A DNA stretch of 64,000 nt from Eucommia ulmoides (Eukaryota; Streptophyta; Magnoliopsida; Garryales; Eucommiaceae), in the NCBI GenBank assembly GCA_016647705.1, contig CM028334.1, positions 11,813,546 to 11,877,545 on the forward strand. The letters run 5' to 3'. The notes under the pieces were generated by a model. The model ran no database searches, was not told the origin of the DNA, and worked only from the letters and a program-made list of their open reading frames with translations. Both the position numbers and the translations under genes were made by a program. This document shows, in pieces, positions 11,681 through 23,394 of this stretch (position 1 is its first letter; each line of letters opens with the position of its first letter).

Positions 11681-13107
11681 TTTACACAATATAGAGTTTG
11701 ACCATTATTTCATTTTAAATATTTGTTTTTTTTGTTTTTACTTTTTACTCTTTTTTTTCATTTTTTTATTTTCGTTTTTTCAAAAAAAGAAAAATTGTTT
11801 ATTAATTTTAATTTATTTGATTGTTGTAATTTAAATTTAAAAGTGAGGTCAAATGGTCAATCGAATAAGTCAAACGTTTAACTGATTAAAATAGTGAGAC
11901 AAAAAATTCTGAAAACTAATCTAATCAGTCGGCCGTTGAAAATAGTGGGTTCAAATTGCATGTCTTAATCTAATCTGTCAACCGAATGAGATATCCTGTT
12001 AACCAATTAAATTTTTATTTGAATTCAATTGAAAATAAAAATAAAATATATATACTTTTTCACTTCAATTAAAAAAAGATAAATATCTTTTTTGCTTAAA
12101 AAAAATCTAGTATGATTTTTTATTATACTAGATTTTTTGAAGTAGAAATCTACTTCAAAAAATTATTAATTTTCGTAATAGATTTCTACTTCAAAATTAT
12201 TTTTACTTCAATTTCATAATTGAATTTTTTGAAAATGTATCATCCGGGCACCTCAATTCGATGTTCCATTTGTTTAGCCAAGCATGCTCCTCAGCGGGCT
12301 GACTGATATAAATTTTCAGTAACTCGTGTTTCATTTGGGAACGAGTACAAGACAAAATTTCCCCATTCCAAGCATTGTACTTGAGGAGTGGTATGTTGTT
12401 CAGGGTTTTTTTTGTTCAACATTCTCCAGTGGTCAACAAGAAAGCAAAGAAGCTCCCAATAAACATCCGTGGAAGAAGAACGAAACATGAAATTACATGT
12501 TCGAATGCATTTCCCATGCCAGTCATAACTAGGACCAATGAATGACACACCAAGGAACTTCCAAACTTCATCGTATATTTTATTATCAAAGGAATTATGA
12601 ACTACATACTTCCTTTGAAAAGAAATTCCGTGAAGTGGAAGACCTTGTTCCCTAAAATGTACCAAGATGTTTCTAAATCTAGGCAATATCCCTAAGGAAC
12701 AATGCACTTTTACTGCAGCATGACTCCGATAGACTCTCGCACCCTATCAAGTAAAAATTCAATTGGTCGACAGAATATCTCATTCGGTTGACAGGTTAGA
12801 TCAAGACATGCAATTTGAATCCACTATTTTCAACGGTCGACTGATTTGTCGAGTCAGTCGATCGACTGGATTAGTTTTCATAACTTTTTACCTTACTCCT
12901 TTAATCAGTTAAACATTTGATTTATTCGATCAACCATTTGACCTCACTTTTAAATTTAAATTACAACAATCAAATAAATTAAAATTAACAAACAATTTTT
13001 TTATTTTTTTTAAAAAAACGAAATTAAAAAAAAAAAAGAAAAAAAGTATCAAGTAAAAAAAAAAAAAATATTTAAAATGAAATAATGGTCAAAGTATATT
13101 GTGTAAA
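11681..13107. mobile_element. Long-TIR (Mutator-like or foldback) element
   Basis: Arms of roughly 340-360 bp (about 11681-12020 and 12745-13107) are inverted copies. The left end begins tttacacaatata and the right end finishes tatattgtgtaaa. Both arms share ttgaccattatttcatttt, a block around aagtgaggtcaaatggt, and caattt/aaattgcatgtctt. Arms of this size suggest a MULE or foldback element. I could not find a convincing 9-bp duplication at the ends. The unique centre (~12230-12740) contains one 138-codon minus-strand frame. Confidence 0.65.
12291..12707 (-). CDS. Unrecognised ORF in the centre of the long-TIR element
   Basis: This is a 138-residue frame with ordinary composition (many W, C, F, H) in the non-repeated centre of the inverted-repeat element. 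Visible words include KIYDEVWKFLGVSF, CFLVDHWRM and CLEWGNFVLYS. I do not recognise a family. It could be a captured host-gene fragment, as in Pack-MULEs, part of a decayed transposase, or chance. The frame begins and ends inside the element. Weak support as a real gene. Confidence 0.25.
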   Translation of the reverse strand: MHCSLGILPRFRNILVHFREQGLPLHGISFQRKYVVHNSFDNKIYDEVWKFLGVSFIGPSYDWHGKCIRTCNFMFRSSSTDVYWELLCFLVDHWRMLNKKNPEQHTTPQVQCLEWGNFVLYSFPNETRVTENLYQSAR

Positions 13108-13661
13108 ACAATATTTGGATTTTCAAAATCCACCTCATTTGATTTGGTTCTCTCTGCTCTCTCTCTATCTGCACTCTCTCTCTCCTTTCTCTACTCTCTG
13201 TTGCCAAAAACACAAAGAAAATAATAAGGGGCTTGGTCTTGGCGTTGTGAACATTGGGACCAAAAAATAAATTAGAAATGGTCCCGGCGTTGCGAACACC
13301 GGGACCAAAGTGGTCTAGGCCTTCACAATGTCGGGATACTCGGACTCGGTAAATAAGTTGAAACTCGCGTGTTGTCAGGAATTTTTTTCTTTTTTTTTTT
13401 TTAAATATTTATTATGTAAAAAACTCCAGAGAGATTTTTATATCATGATTAATGTGTACATATAGATATCTAGCTAATCAAAAGTCAAGATGAGTGATCC
13501 TTCAATTTTAGCCAATGTATATGCGTGAAATGAACGACAACCAACAATTGTGGTTAATAGAAGTGGATACCAAGACAGAAATGATTTGGAAATAGTTTTG
13601 TGGGCTTTTTCTTTTATGAAATAACCAAAGATAATCCTATTTTTCAGAAGAAAATTAAAAT
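13108..13661. other. Intergenic, no gene seen
   Basis: This contains a CT-rich stretch (13150-13200) and two close copies of a 'gtcccggcgttg..gaac' / 'gtcttggcgttgtgaac' phrase at about 13230-13310, a small local duplication. No coding support was found. Confidence 0.4.
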
Positions 13662-13666
13662 GGGCT

Positions 13667-15307
13667 TGTAAGCCGAAGGATTGCTACTATCCTTCGCGTA
13701 TCTGACTACTCGTAAGTATATGAGGTCAAAATTTTAGTTTAGTATGATCTTTAAGATCGAGTTATCGTATCCACAGGGATTGGTGTCGTTACTATCGAAT
13801 ACCGCGTTTGTCGTACCCTAATTTTATCTAGACTAAAAACAAATGTATTTAATTAATTAAACTAATATTAATATATTCTAAATTAACTACAATAATATGC
13901 TAATATGTTTTAGGGTGAAGAATTGCCTAGGGATTAACGTATTTACAAATACGTGTTCGATCTCGGTTTACTCACGTTTACGGTGTTTGACCTATTTGAC
14001 AACCTCGGTACGTAAACTCCACCGCCACCTCTCCCGAGTGTAAGACGAGGGAATACATGATTTCGAGTCAACGAAGAAGTCCCCCTCAACGTCTTAACGA
14101 CCCTAAATCACGTGAGTCTCGCCCAATATCATTGATTGCACACAATCCAACTCTCGACCGGGTCATTGGATCGTGTGTTGTATTTACTCTATCGACAATT
14201 TTCGTTCTAAAACTCTCTCGCCACCTCTCTCGAGTGTAAGACAAGGAATATAACGCAATTTCAAGTCAACGAAAAAGTCCCCCTCAACGTCTTAACGACC
14301 CTAAGTCACGTGAGTTTTGCCCCAACTTTATCGATTGTCCACAATTCAAACCCCGACCGGGTTATAGAATCGTGGCGTTTGTTTACCCTAATCCGAATCC
14401 GGAGTTTGTCAAAATCCCGTATTCTCCATTTATCTAACTAAGCATGATAAACAAATAATACGATAAATACAATCAAATTATGAAGAATAAACATAACCGC
14501 AACACCGAAATCATCTAAACAAACATATTTATAAATATACCGTTAATCCCTACTACAATCCATGTTTAACTCGTGGTCATAACCGTATAAACATATAAAT
14601 CGAGCTAAACATGCACATATGAACCTAAGATAAAGAAATAAGGAAAAACAATCGAAGAACTCGTCCGAAGATAAACCACTAACAACGCTCAATGATCGAT
14701 TCCACCGTCTTCTCTACTTCGGGATGTAAGCTCTACCTCTGAAACTCCTAAATCCTAGCCTAAATATAGCTTAAAGTGCCCAAATGGCCGGGGGGGTTCA
14801 TGAAAGGGGGAGAGGGGATGAGATTTATAGCCAAAATATCCTAAAAAAAATATCTATTCTGCACAGAGGCCACCGCCGCGGCGTTGGAGTATGTCGGTTA
14901 AGGTTAACCTAGGCGGTGGAGTAGGCGGTGGATTAGGAAAACAATCTGCTGGATTTTCGCCTAGGCGGTGACTGTCAGTAGCCTATTTTAATTTTCTCTG
15001 CTGGATTTCCGCCTAGGCGGTGGATTTCTCCGCCTAGGCAGTGGTCCGTCAGTGGCCTTTGGTCTTTCTCAGCATCTTTACCGCCGCGACGGTGGGCTTG
15101 GTTGCAAAATCTTGTTGTCTTACTCATTTTTCCACCGTTCTCGATACGAATGGATCGTTTACGCTCCGATTTCATACATTTTCATCCCACGCACCTATTT
15201 TAATACAAAAAGAATAAAAATATATTAAAACACATAAAAATAACTATTAACGTACTGGAAAACTAATAAATTCGGGTTGGAAATATATAGGTAATTTACA
15301 CCTATTA
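13667..15307 (-). mobile_element. Solo LTR, Ty3/gypsy-like (same family as 33317 and 50550)
   Basis: The fossil starts tgtaagcc at 13667, ends acacctatta at 15307, and is flanked by a 5-bp duplication gggct (13662-13666 and 15308-15312). Shared words with the LTR at 50550 (tcgtatccacaggg-like, ccctaattttatctag, attgcctagggatta, ctctcccgagtgtaag) place it in one family. Orientation is from the related LTR at 33317, which has a PBS. It is about 1.64 kb with no internal region and is old by eye. It contains a ~196-bp internal tandem duplication (about 14030-14420). Confidence 0.8.
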
Positions 15308-15312
15308 GGGCT

Positions 15313-16679
15313 ACTTTGCTAATTTTTTATTTTATTTTTTTACACTCTTTATAAAAAAATCTGAAAATAAATTTCAAATTCCAAAAATACATTTAAAAAT
15401 ATTTATATGTGATTATTACTAATCCTATTCCATTTACAAATTTGCATCTCTTCACATTTTGCTCTCTTCTCTCTCCAGGCACCTCCGTCGCCCAACCACT
15501 ACATATTTAAGTCGCAACATAATGGATTGAAAAATCAGCATTCATAATTAGACTGTGTAGTTATAGCATCAAATAAAAAATATTTAGTAGGGTGAAACAA
15601 GTGTTCAGGGCTCCCGCAATGTGTGGTCAAGAGATGGCAAATGTGCGCAACCTTACTACAACATATGGATATGATGTTTTCATAAAACCCAAGTCTGCTC
15701 TGTCAATTGATCAATTTTTTCAAGTGTTTTCATTAAGGCTAATAGATGAGACTAAAATTTAAAATATTGTGCTTTGGATACAATTAAGTGACTTGTAACC
15801 GCGGAAAGCAGCTTGAGCAAAGTCATCTGGCTCCTTTACTCGAAGAAAATGAAATTTCAATTTAACACGTACTTGGAGAATGAACAAAGAAAATTTATAG
15901 AACCAATGAAGCATCAAGTTGTTATCATCTGCTATGTAGACATGCATGAATATCATTAGCACTGCTTGGCCGCTATTTCTCTTCTCCTAAAATATAAGGA
16001 CCCATTTGATTAAGCAGTTAAAACTGAATATCAAATTAAATGTGTCAGATAATAAAATAATTGCTCAAAACGCTCATTCTTCTTGGTGTCCCACAAAACA
16101 CATATGTTGTTAAATTTGACCGAAATTCCTTCGATAGAAAATATGATGACTGAGGTGGTGGATTTGTTATTGTTTATGCAAATGAGATGATGTTAACACA
16201 TTTGTAATCTCAAACGGTTAACACTTCCAAAAATGTGAGCAATGATCTCAATCGTTCGTCGCAAACAGATTACAAACAAAAAAAATATAAACCAACAAGT
16301 TAGAACAAGAACACAATGAGAAAATACGACCCCGTTTGGTTAGTGTTTCCAACCCAACTCAAAAATTCTGAGATTAATTTTTGAGAACGTGTTTGATAAT
16401 ACAAAACTCAACCAAAAAAATGAAAATTGATTCTCAAAATTCTAAGGAAACGAGAATTTTTTTTTTTTTTTTGGTCAAAAAAACTCAACCCAGAAAAAAG
16501 GACACACTCGGAATATTTTGAAATGTTAATGAGATCCACCGTTTGACTTCTGGTGAGCTCACTTTTTATTTTTTCCAACGCCCATTTCTATCGTCTTCTT
16601 CGTCTTGGCCGAACTCCTCCTCGCCATCTGCCTCTTCCTCGCCATCGTCTTCACCGTCTTCGCCATTGTCTTCGAACAA
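15313..16679. other. Intergenic, no gene seen
   Basis: AT-rich DNA with short chance frames only. A 'ccccgtttggttagtgttt' terminus-like word at about 16330 resembles the MITE family at 10228 and 30048, but its partner end was not found. Confidence 0.4.
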
Positions 16680-17080
16680 ATCGATTTAGGTTTCGATTTT
16701 GTTCGACATTGCCATCGTCATCTTTGATTTAGGGTTTGATTTTGTTTGGCATTGCCATTGTCTTCGATTTAGGGTTCGATTTTGTTCAACATCGCCATCG
16801 TCTTTTGATTTAGGGTTCGATTTTGTTACAGATCAATATCGCCATCACCATGGTTCTTGAATTTGGTTCGATTTTGTTACAGATTTAGGGTTTGGTTCGA
16901 TTTTGTTACAGATTTAGGGTTTGGTTCGATTTAGGGTTCGATTCTGTTCAACATCGCCATCGTCTTTGATTTAGGGTTCGATTTTGTTACAGATCGCCAT
17001 CGCCATCACCATGGTTCTTGAATTTGGTTCGATTTTGTTACAAATTTAGGGTTTGGTTCAATTTAGGGTTTCGTCCTGAG
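16680..17080 (+). repeat. Minisatellite with plant-telomere-like motifs
   Basis: Irregular tandem units combine 'gatttagggttcgattttgtt', 'acatcgccatcgtc' and 'atcaccatggttcttgaatt'. At least eight units contain ttaggg or tttaggg, the plant telomere word, though not in head-to-tail arrays. It lies about 530 bp beyond the cyclin B stop codon. It resembles 5'-leader-derived repeats more than a true interstitial telomere. Confidence 0.7.
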
Positions 17081-17611
17081 TATTTTGGCTAAATTTCATG
17101 AAATCGATTCTACGGTTGGTTCTTAATTTAGGGATTTTGGCTGCATTTGGGGGTTTAGTTGAATCAATTCTAGGGTTGATTCTTAATTTGAGGATTTTGG
17201 CTGCATTTGGAGGTTTTAGTTGAATTAATTTTAGAGTTAGCTCATGAAATTAATTCTAGGATAATATACTAAACACGATTATGTTTTTAGCAAAAAAAAA
17301 AAAATTATCATTACCAATCGCAATTATGTTCTTAGATTCAATTTAACTCAATCCAACCCATCCAATCCAAGTTGAATTGAGAAGAACGAGAACAAACTAA
17401 TAGAGAGGTTTTTGGGATACAATATGGAAAGAAATTTAATGCACCCTCTCCCTGTCCTTCTACACTCGTTTCGATAACTATGTGGAGTTTCTGAAGTACA
17501 TACAGTAAATGTTCCATCCGTCGTCAAAACAACAACAAATAATACTGAAAAAATCATCAAGGTCTGATGATCATATTCTCCCTCACAATCAATCAACAGA
17601 ATATTTCTTTC

Positions 17612-19475
17612 TCACTTTGCCGCCATGAGAGCTTTCGCCGGGGGAAGCAAAGCCACTGCACCTCTCTGCTGGTTAGAGTACTTACTATGAATTACCTTTA
17701 GTTTGCTCTCACCATCACCAACCATCAAATGGAAGCCTACCAGAAGTTTTGCGCAATCCATCAGCTGTAGTTCGGAGAAGCCAGTGTGCAGTTTAAGGGT
17801 CTGATTCCAAACAGGGCTCTTGTTTAGAGTGCACCGGGCAGCGTACACCGCTGATGCAGCAATCATCGACGGGCAGTATGTTATCGTCTCATAATTCATT
17901 ATACCCAACTCCGCAAGAAAATAGACCATGTTCTCCATGTCAGAATCATGATCAGGAAGTGCTGCTGCTGCTTTGAGGAAGCGTACCAGAAACACATATG
18001 GGGTTGGAACGGTCAAGGTCCATCCGAGTTCGCCTAGTATGCGCTTCTCCATGAGCAGCACCTGCTGATGAGTGTAAGCCCTGTCGGATATGCAGACGAA
18101 ATCGTTCACCTCAGGTGCCCAAATTTCTTCATACTTCGAGGCCATGAGCATGGCACTAATTCCCACCAGCTGCAGTTCCTTCCTCTGCACAGCCGCCTTA
18201 CGAGCGAGGAATCGATCAACAATGTTGATTGTCAAGTAAAGGGTCTCCGGCATCAGCTCAAACTTGTGGTGGACTTCAATCAACCAGTCTATCAAGATTG
18301 CTCTCATCCTCTCGTTTATCGCCGGCTGCGAATCCATGTAGTCATGGACTCTGCTCTCACTCTGCATCACAAACAATCTAATAATATCAGATACACATGC
18401 CCATTGCCCACCCAACCCAACCAAATTCATATACATATAGGCGGCGATTGGAGACCTCGGCTAGCTTGTAGAACTTGTACATATCTTCAACGTATTCGAC
18501 AACTGCCAATTCATTCTCGAGGTCTGCAGCATCGATGTCTACTATCGGCTTCTTACTCAAACCACAAGCAGCCTTTTAAACAAACTGAATCAGTATAACT
18601 AAACAAGGGGATTTATTTATTTATTAGTATTTTGTGTACTAGATAAAGCGTTAAGTATGTCTGGCGAAGATCATACCTTACTCCGAGCAGTGAGGGTTGA
18701 GGTTAGGGAAGTTTGGGTCTTCTTTTTGGAGGACCCTTCAAGCTTCTTGGTCACTGCATCATGTCCTTCTATAGTATCAGGACTTATCTCGATCACCTCA
18801 GCAACGGGTTCGGGTTTTGGCTTGACGGTTACTTTCTTTTGAGGGGGCTTTGGCTTTCTTTCTCCCTTAACAACATTCACTTTCTTGTTTTCTGCTGCAA
18901 CCTGTGCATTGGCCAGTAACTGTGCGCAGAAACTCCTAAAAAATACAAAAATAAGAATACTCATTATTTCATAAAGCAGAAAGAAAATGAATGTTTAGAA
19001 ATGGTAAAACCTTGTAACAGGCCGAGTGATCTGAGGAATTGGCTTGACCTCGGCTCCGGCTCTGCGTGCAGTAACAAGGTTTCCGATATCACCAAGTGCT
19101 CGCCGATTTCTCCCTTCACCTGCCATGTTCTTCTGCTTCACTCCTCCAGGGACTGCCTCCCCTGCAACCCTCAAATCATAAGAAAATGATAGAATCCAGG
19201 CTATCAAATTTGAACCGACCAATATAACGAAAAACGTGTTGAAGAAAACGAAAATCAAGATTCACGCTTGAATGAAAACAAATAAAAAGAAACTCTAAAC
19301 CAAAAATATCAAGAACAAAAAAAAATTCAAAATCCACAACAGCTTTTTTTCAGTCAAAAAAAAGAAAAAAAAAATTCAGAAACCCATTTCAAGAAACCGT
19401 GATTTTTCCAGAAATTTCAAGTCGTTTACCTTGGACATTGGCGGGTTTAATAAGATTACGGTTGGAGATGTCCAT
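17612..19475 (-). CDS. CYCB1: B1-type mitotic cyclin
   Basis: Five minus-strand exons join in frame to 440 aa: 19430-19475, 19011-19161, 18677-18935, 18456-18572 and 17612-18361. All introns are GT-AG. Cyclin B activates CDKA/CDKB for entry into mitosis and is removed by the APC/C. The destruction box RRALGDIGN lies at residues ~39-47. A Lys/Pro-rich linker (KKVTVKPKPEP) follows. The N-terminal cyclin box (~195-320) contains MRAILIDWLIEVHHKF, whose HxKF signature marks plant B cyclins, and MLMASKYEEIWAPEV. The C-terminal cyclin fold runs from PTPYVFLVRFLKAA to the end, finishing RGAVALLPPAKALMAAK. Length is normal for the family and no defect was seen. The start is the first ATG in the opening MDISNRNLIKP. 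MSA motifs upstream fit G2/M expression. The B1 rather than B2 call rests on the D-box form and C-terminus from memory. Confidence 0.95.
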
Positions 19476-19705
19476 TTTTTTCCCTTGTTGATTATAGAGT
19501 GAATCAATCACGAAAACAGAGGCGAAAGCAATAAAAATATAGAAAATCTTCTTCAAGCCCTTAATTCAACGACCATGGAGTGAGCGCAGATCGTAGGGTT
19601 TGGGGGCAAGAACACGAAGAGGACGGAAGGGGGTCTGTATAAAGACGAACGGAGTGTAGTAGTAAATTGAGTCGAAAATAGTGGGTATTTGTCTGGACAG
19701 ACAAT

Positions 19706-19779
19706 TCCAACGGCTATATTGGCTATTGAAATTGAGCCGTTAGATCTAAAGAATTTTAAGTAAGGTGGCTCAACGGTAA
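19706..19779 (-). promoter_or_regulatory. Cluster of MSA (G2/M, MYB3R) elements of cyclin B
   Basis: Three AACGG-centred words lie 231-304 bp upstream of the cyclin start: tccaacggcta at 19706-19716 (full match to YCYAACGGYYA), tctaacggctc on the minus strand at 19734-19744 (one mismatch), and ctcaacggtaa at 19769-19779 (core only). Another AACGG occurs near 19648. MSA elements bound by three-repeat MYBs are the known G2/M switch of plant B-type cyclins and work in either orientation. The motifs are seen; binding is inferred. Confidence 0.8.
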
Positions 19780-19849
19780 CATTCGTCGGCATAGGTTGTG
19801 CTGCTTTAATAATTATTTGAATTTCTTTTTACTTTATTTTTGCACTTTA

Positions 19850-20640
19850 AGCGCTCTTGCCCACATTCTGATCCACTATAAAGAATCATATGTAGCGCTT
19901 CTTTTGACATACCTACAAATCATCATTTTCATAATTCTATCGGAATTTTGCAAATACCAGTCAACCCATTAACTAATTTTTTAATGTTAAAAAGCATAAA
20001 TACCTTTATGTTATTCTAAAAAAATTATGTTTTTATTTTTATAAAAATTCATTAACACCCTTCTTATTTTTAAAATTACATATTTTGCCCTTAATTTTTA
20101 AAATAATTATATTTACCTCTCACCCTACCACTCTCTTACCGCCACCGCCACCGCTGGAGAGACAGAGGCGGCACAGATCCGCCATGGATCTGTGCTGTGA
20201 GCACATATCCATGGCGTATCTATACATGACGGAGAGAGAAAGAGAGAGAGAGAGGGGTTGGTGGTGGGGAGAGAAAGCGACAGAAAGAAGGGAGAGGGAA
20301 ATATTTTTTATTTATTTTTATTTTTATATTTTATTTAATAAAAGGGTTAAAAAAGTATATTTTTTTTAAATGAGGATGAGAGTGTAAAAAAAATAAAAGA
20401 TAAATATATATATATATATAGTAAATTTAGAGGGATATTTATGTATTTTAGTTTTTAATTATTTAATCATTTTTAAACAGTTAAGGGTAAAATTGTTATT
20501 ATAATAAAAAATTTGCTGATTTTTTATCTATAAAGGAGGTAAGTGGCATTTGATCAAAATGATAGGGGGTTTATTGAAATTTGTAAAACTACAGAAGATG
20601 TATCTGATTTAGTACAAAAGGAGAGGGAAGTTAAATGATA
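19850..20640. repeat. Possible foldback repeat with GA/CT-rich centre
   Basis: Text near 19990-20060 (cataaatacctttatg and 'attttgcccttaa') has rough inverted counterparts near 20430-20500 (ggatatttatgtatt, agggtaaaattg). The centre holds a palindromic cacagatcc...ggatctgtg, a GA-rich run and (ta)n. The layout resembles the better-defined element at 49619, but ends and duplication were not resolved. Confidence 0.35.
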
Positions 20641-21843
20641 AACCCTTAAAATATTAGGGACCAAGTTGTAATGTGTAAGTTCTTTAGTTAGGACTAAAAT
20701 TAGTGTGATTGTGACCATTTTGCAATTAGTTACGTAACTTATGAGAAAATATAATCAATTAGAGAGGTAATTACGATATATTTAAAAATAAGAATTGTAT
20801 GGACAATTAGGCCAAAGTTCAGGTACTTGTTTTTTTATAATTAGGAATACATGAAGTACTTTGTGATAATGTTAAATCATGTAATTTAAAAATTGCAGTG
20901 TTTGATTGGAAAATTAACTAGAATACATATTCCTTAATTAGAAATCATAAAGAAACATGTAAGGTTTAAAATTGAAACGTCAATTTGTTCAATTGTAGGA
21001 CTAAATAAATTATCTCAACTAATTAGAGGGTGTTTGAAGGATTGAGAGTTAATTTGTAAATTACTTCTTCTTTAATTTAACAATATTAAAAGTATTGTGA
21101 TAATTTCACAATAAGATTACGTAATTCATCAATCAACATGACAAATTACAAAGCGAATTAGGATATCTTCGTAAATTATGACATATTTAAAAATATTAAG
21201 AATTAATTTGTAAAAACTAAGTTATTCAATTGGAATTAAATTTAGTACGTTTGTGATATCACAACCCAATTATGTACAAAAATGCGTTTAGTAAATACGT
21301 TTTTGTTCCCAAAATTTTGAAATTATTTTCTAAATTTCTTAGAAATCTGAAAAACAAAAAAATGTTCATTCATATTCACTCCCACAAAACTATTCACAGT
21401 ACTACGCCGTCGGCTGCCACCACCACGCCGAGCACTGTATAATTAAAGAAAAAAAAGAAAGAACAAACGTTGCAAGCAAATGTGTTTCTTATTTCTATTA
21501 TCATAAAATAAAAGAAACAATTTCAAGACAATAGTTGTTACTAAACATGTTTTTATTATCGTAATACTCTAAAATGGAAACGAAATTTTCATTCCATTTT
21601 ATTGGAAGTAGAAACAGAAACACTAACCATACGCCACTGAAATAACTTTGGATCTCCTCAAAAATCAAGACACAAACTTAGCAATAGGTCTATGGGCTCA
21701 GGACAACCTAGCCAAAATTCGGGACCATCAGGTTTCATATGAGTTTTTGGCTAATTTTTTTTACAATTTAAAAAATATTGACTATATCTACTGTTGGCTG
21801 AATTGCTGAATCAAAATCAGCCTAACCATATTTTACTATGCAG

Positions 21844-22420
21844 AATTTATTCACAACCGGAACTAACACGTCATCTAGCACTGTGGAATGGGCCACAACA
21901 AAACTAATCCGTCATCCGAAAATCCCAACTAACATTTCTCTAAGCAATCATGAAAAAAACCTTCAAACTCCACCCATCAACGCGGTTCTCCCTACCAAGA
22001 ATGGCAGCTGAGAGTCGCAAAATTAACGACTACTTCATTTCAAAAGACTCAACACTCCTTGTCAATGTTTGGGCCATTGCCCGTGATCGGAAATTAGGAC
22101 TGACTCGCTTGAATTTATAACCGATTGTTTTTTATCGGGCGACGAAAAGCCCAATGTGGATATTAGAGGAAACGATTTCAAAGTGATACCATTTGAGGTC
22201 GAACGGAAGATCTATGCCGGGATGGGTTTAGGGCTTAAGATGGTCCAATTGTTGATGACATCGTTGGTGCATTCGTTTGAATGGGATTTGCCGACCGGCT
22301 AAACCACGGAGAAGCTCAACATAGAGGAAGCCTATGGGATGATATTACAACGGGCCGCACCATCAATGGTTCATCCACGGTCCAGATTAGCCCTTGAGGC
22401 TGAGGTCTACCCGAGTCTAG
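21844..22420 (+). pseudogene. F3'H exon 3 pseudogene
   Basis: This aligns with F3'H exon 3 from the start ([16 protein letters not shown] against [16 protein letters not shown]) to the final codons. About 85-90 bp are missing after LIRHPKI, which removes the stretch leading to the K-helix and shifts the frame. In-frame stops follow. The heme loop [10 protein letters not shown] has become FEVERKIYAG, so the heme-ligating Cys is Tyr (tgt to tat). Exons 1 and 2 are absent. The sequence before it matches the end of F3'H intron 2, so it arose by DNA duplication. It cannot encode an active P450. Confidence 0.93.
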
Positions 22421-22714
22421 AATTTCCCGACATCTAAGTAAGAGCTTGCTTTTACCAAGTAAATTATGTTTTTCCCCCTAAATATATCTCTCTATGTTCA
22501 ATTTTTCTTTTCTTTTTTTGTAAAATGTGTGATAATGTGTTATATTTTGGCTTAAAGATCATGTTAGTTTTGAATAAAATATATGACTAGATTTATGTCT
22601 GCGCAACTACATTCCCATAATTAATTTTTTTTTTTAATTGTTTTTGTAATTGTGATAGGATTAATATTAACAATACAAGGAACAAAAATGTGCTTTAATT
22701 TCGATAACAAAGTG

Positions 22715-23215
22715 TGGGTGGTCTTGGACTTTGTCAATCACAAAAATTAACTCATGAGGTAAATTTTTTATCTCATATTTATAACTTGATCACCAGTTCT
22801 TCCATATCGGATGTGGAATAAACCCAACAATCTCTTCCTTACACATTGGGCCTTTGGTCAGGTAACTCTCAACTAGTGTCTCCTTTTATGACTATTAAGT
22901 CAGAGTTGTAATTTGGGCTCTGATACTATTGAAGGGTGATCTTGAACTTCTCTCAACCCCAAAAATTAACTCAAAAAGTGAGACTTTTTCTTACACTTAT
23001 AACCTGACCACCAATCTCTTTCACATCGATTAACCTTAGACCAATCTTTCTCTTTGTGAGTATTGATTCAAAGTTATTGTAACTTGAGCTTTGATACCAG
23101 AGTAAGATGATCTTGGGTCTATCTCACTCCAAAAGATAACTCATGAGGTGAGGTTTTCTCTGACAATTATAATCTGACCACCAACTTTTTCCACATTTAA
23201 TATGGGATAAATAAA
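22715..23215. repeat. Three tandem copies of a ~170-220 bp repeat
   Basis: Copies begin near 22718, 22935 and 23105. Each opens with a 'gatcttggactt(t)ctc' phrase, then aaaattaactcatgag, a 'cttataacctgaccacca' phrase and 'ttccacatc.gatgtgg', and most end 'gggctctgatacca'. The last phrase resembles an LTR-element primer-binding region, so the unit may derive from a small retroelement terminus. The array interrupts the duplicated F3'H segment. Confidence 0.75.
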
Positions 23216-23394
23216 AAACAAAGTCACTGCTAACAATTTATTAATAGTCTTGAGTGCTTTATTAAATATTAGGTTGAAAATACGTGCTATGCACATATCT
23301 GTCAGAGTAAATATAAAATAAAATAATTAATAATTATAATTAATAATACAACATATTAAGCACAACGATTAATATTAATGTGTGTGTGATAACG

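Larger units (their letters stand above)
20920..23335 (+). repeat. Segmental duplication, copy 2
   Basis: This is the counterpart of 9895-11670. Collinearity covers intron 2 sequence, the old MITE (~21275-21640), exon 3 (21844-22420) and the 3' flank to ~22610. It resumes at ~23262 with the shared words tgcacatatc and agtaaatataaaataaaata after an interruption that contains the three-copy repeat at 22715-23215. Copy 2 is substantially diverged from copy 1, so the event is old. Confidence 0.8.

Noticed and set aside
16680-17080. Interstitial telomere
   Set aside because: ttaggg words are separated by other sequence and never form head-to-tail arrays.
18068-18598. 176-codon plus-strand frame
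   Set aside because: Antisense shadow of cyclin B exons 4-5 with no domain of its own.
20085-20369. 94-codon frame
   Set aside because: Passes through CCGCCA, (ga)n and AT-rich simple sequence; no conserved features.
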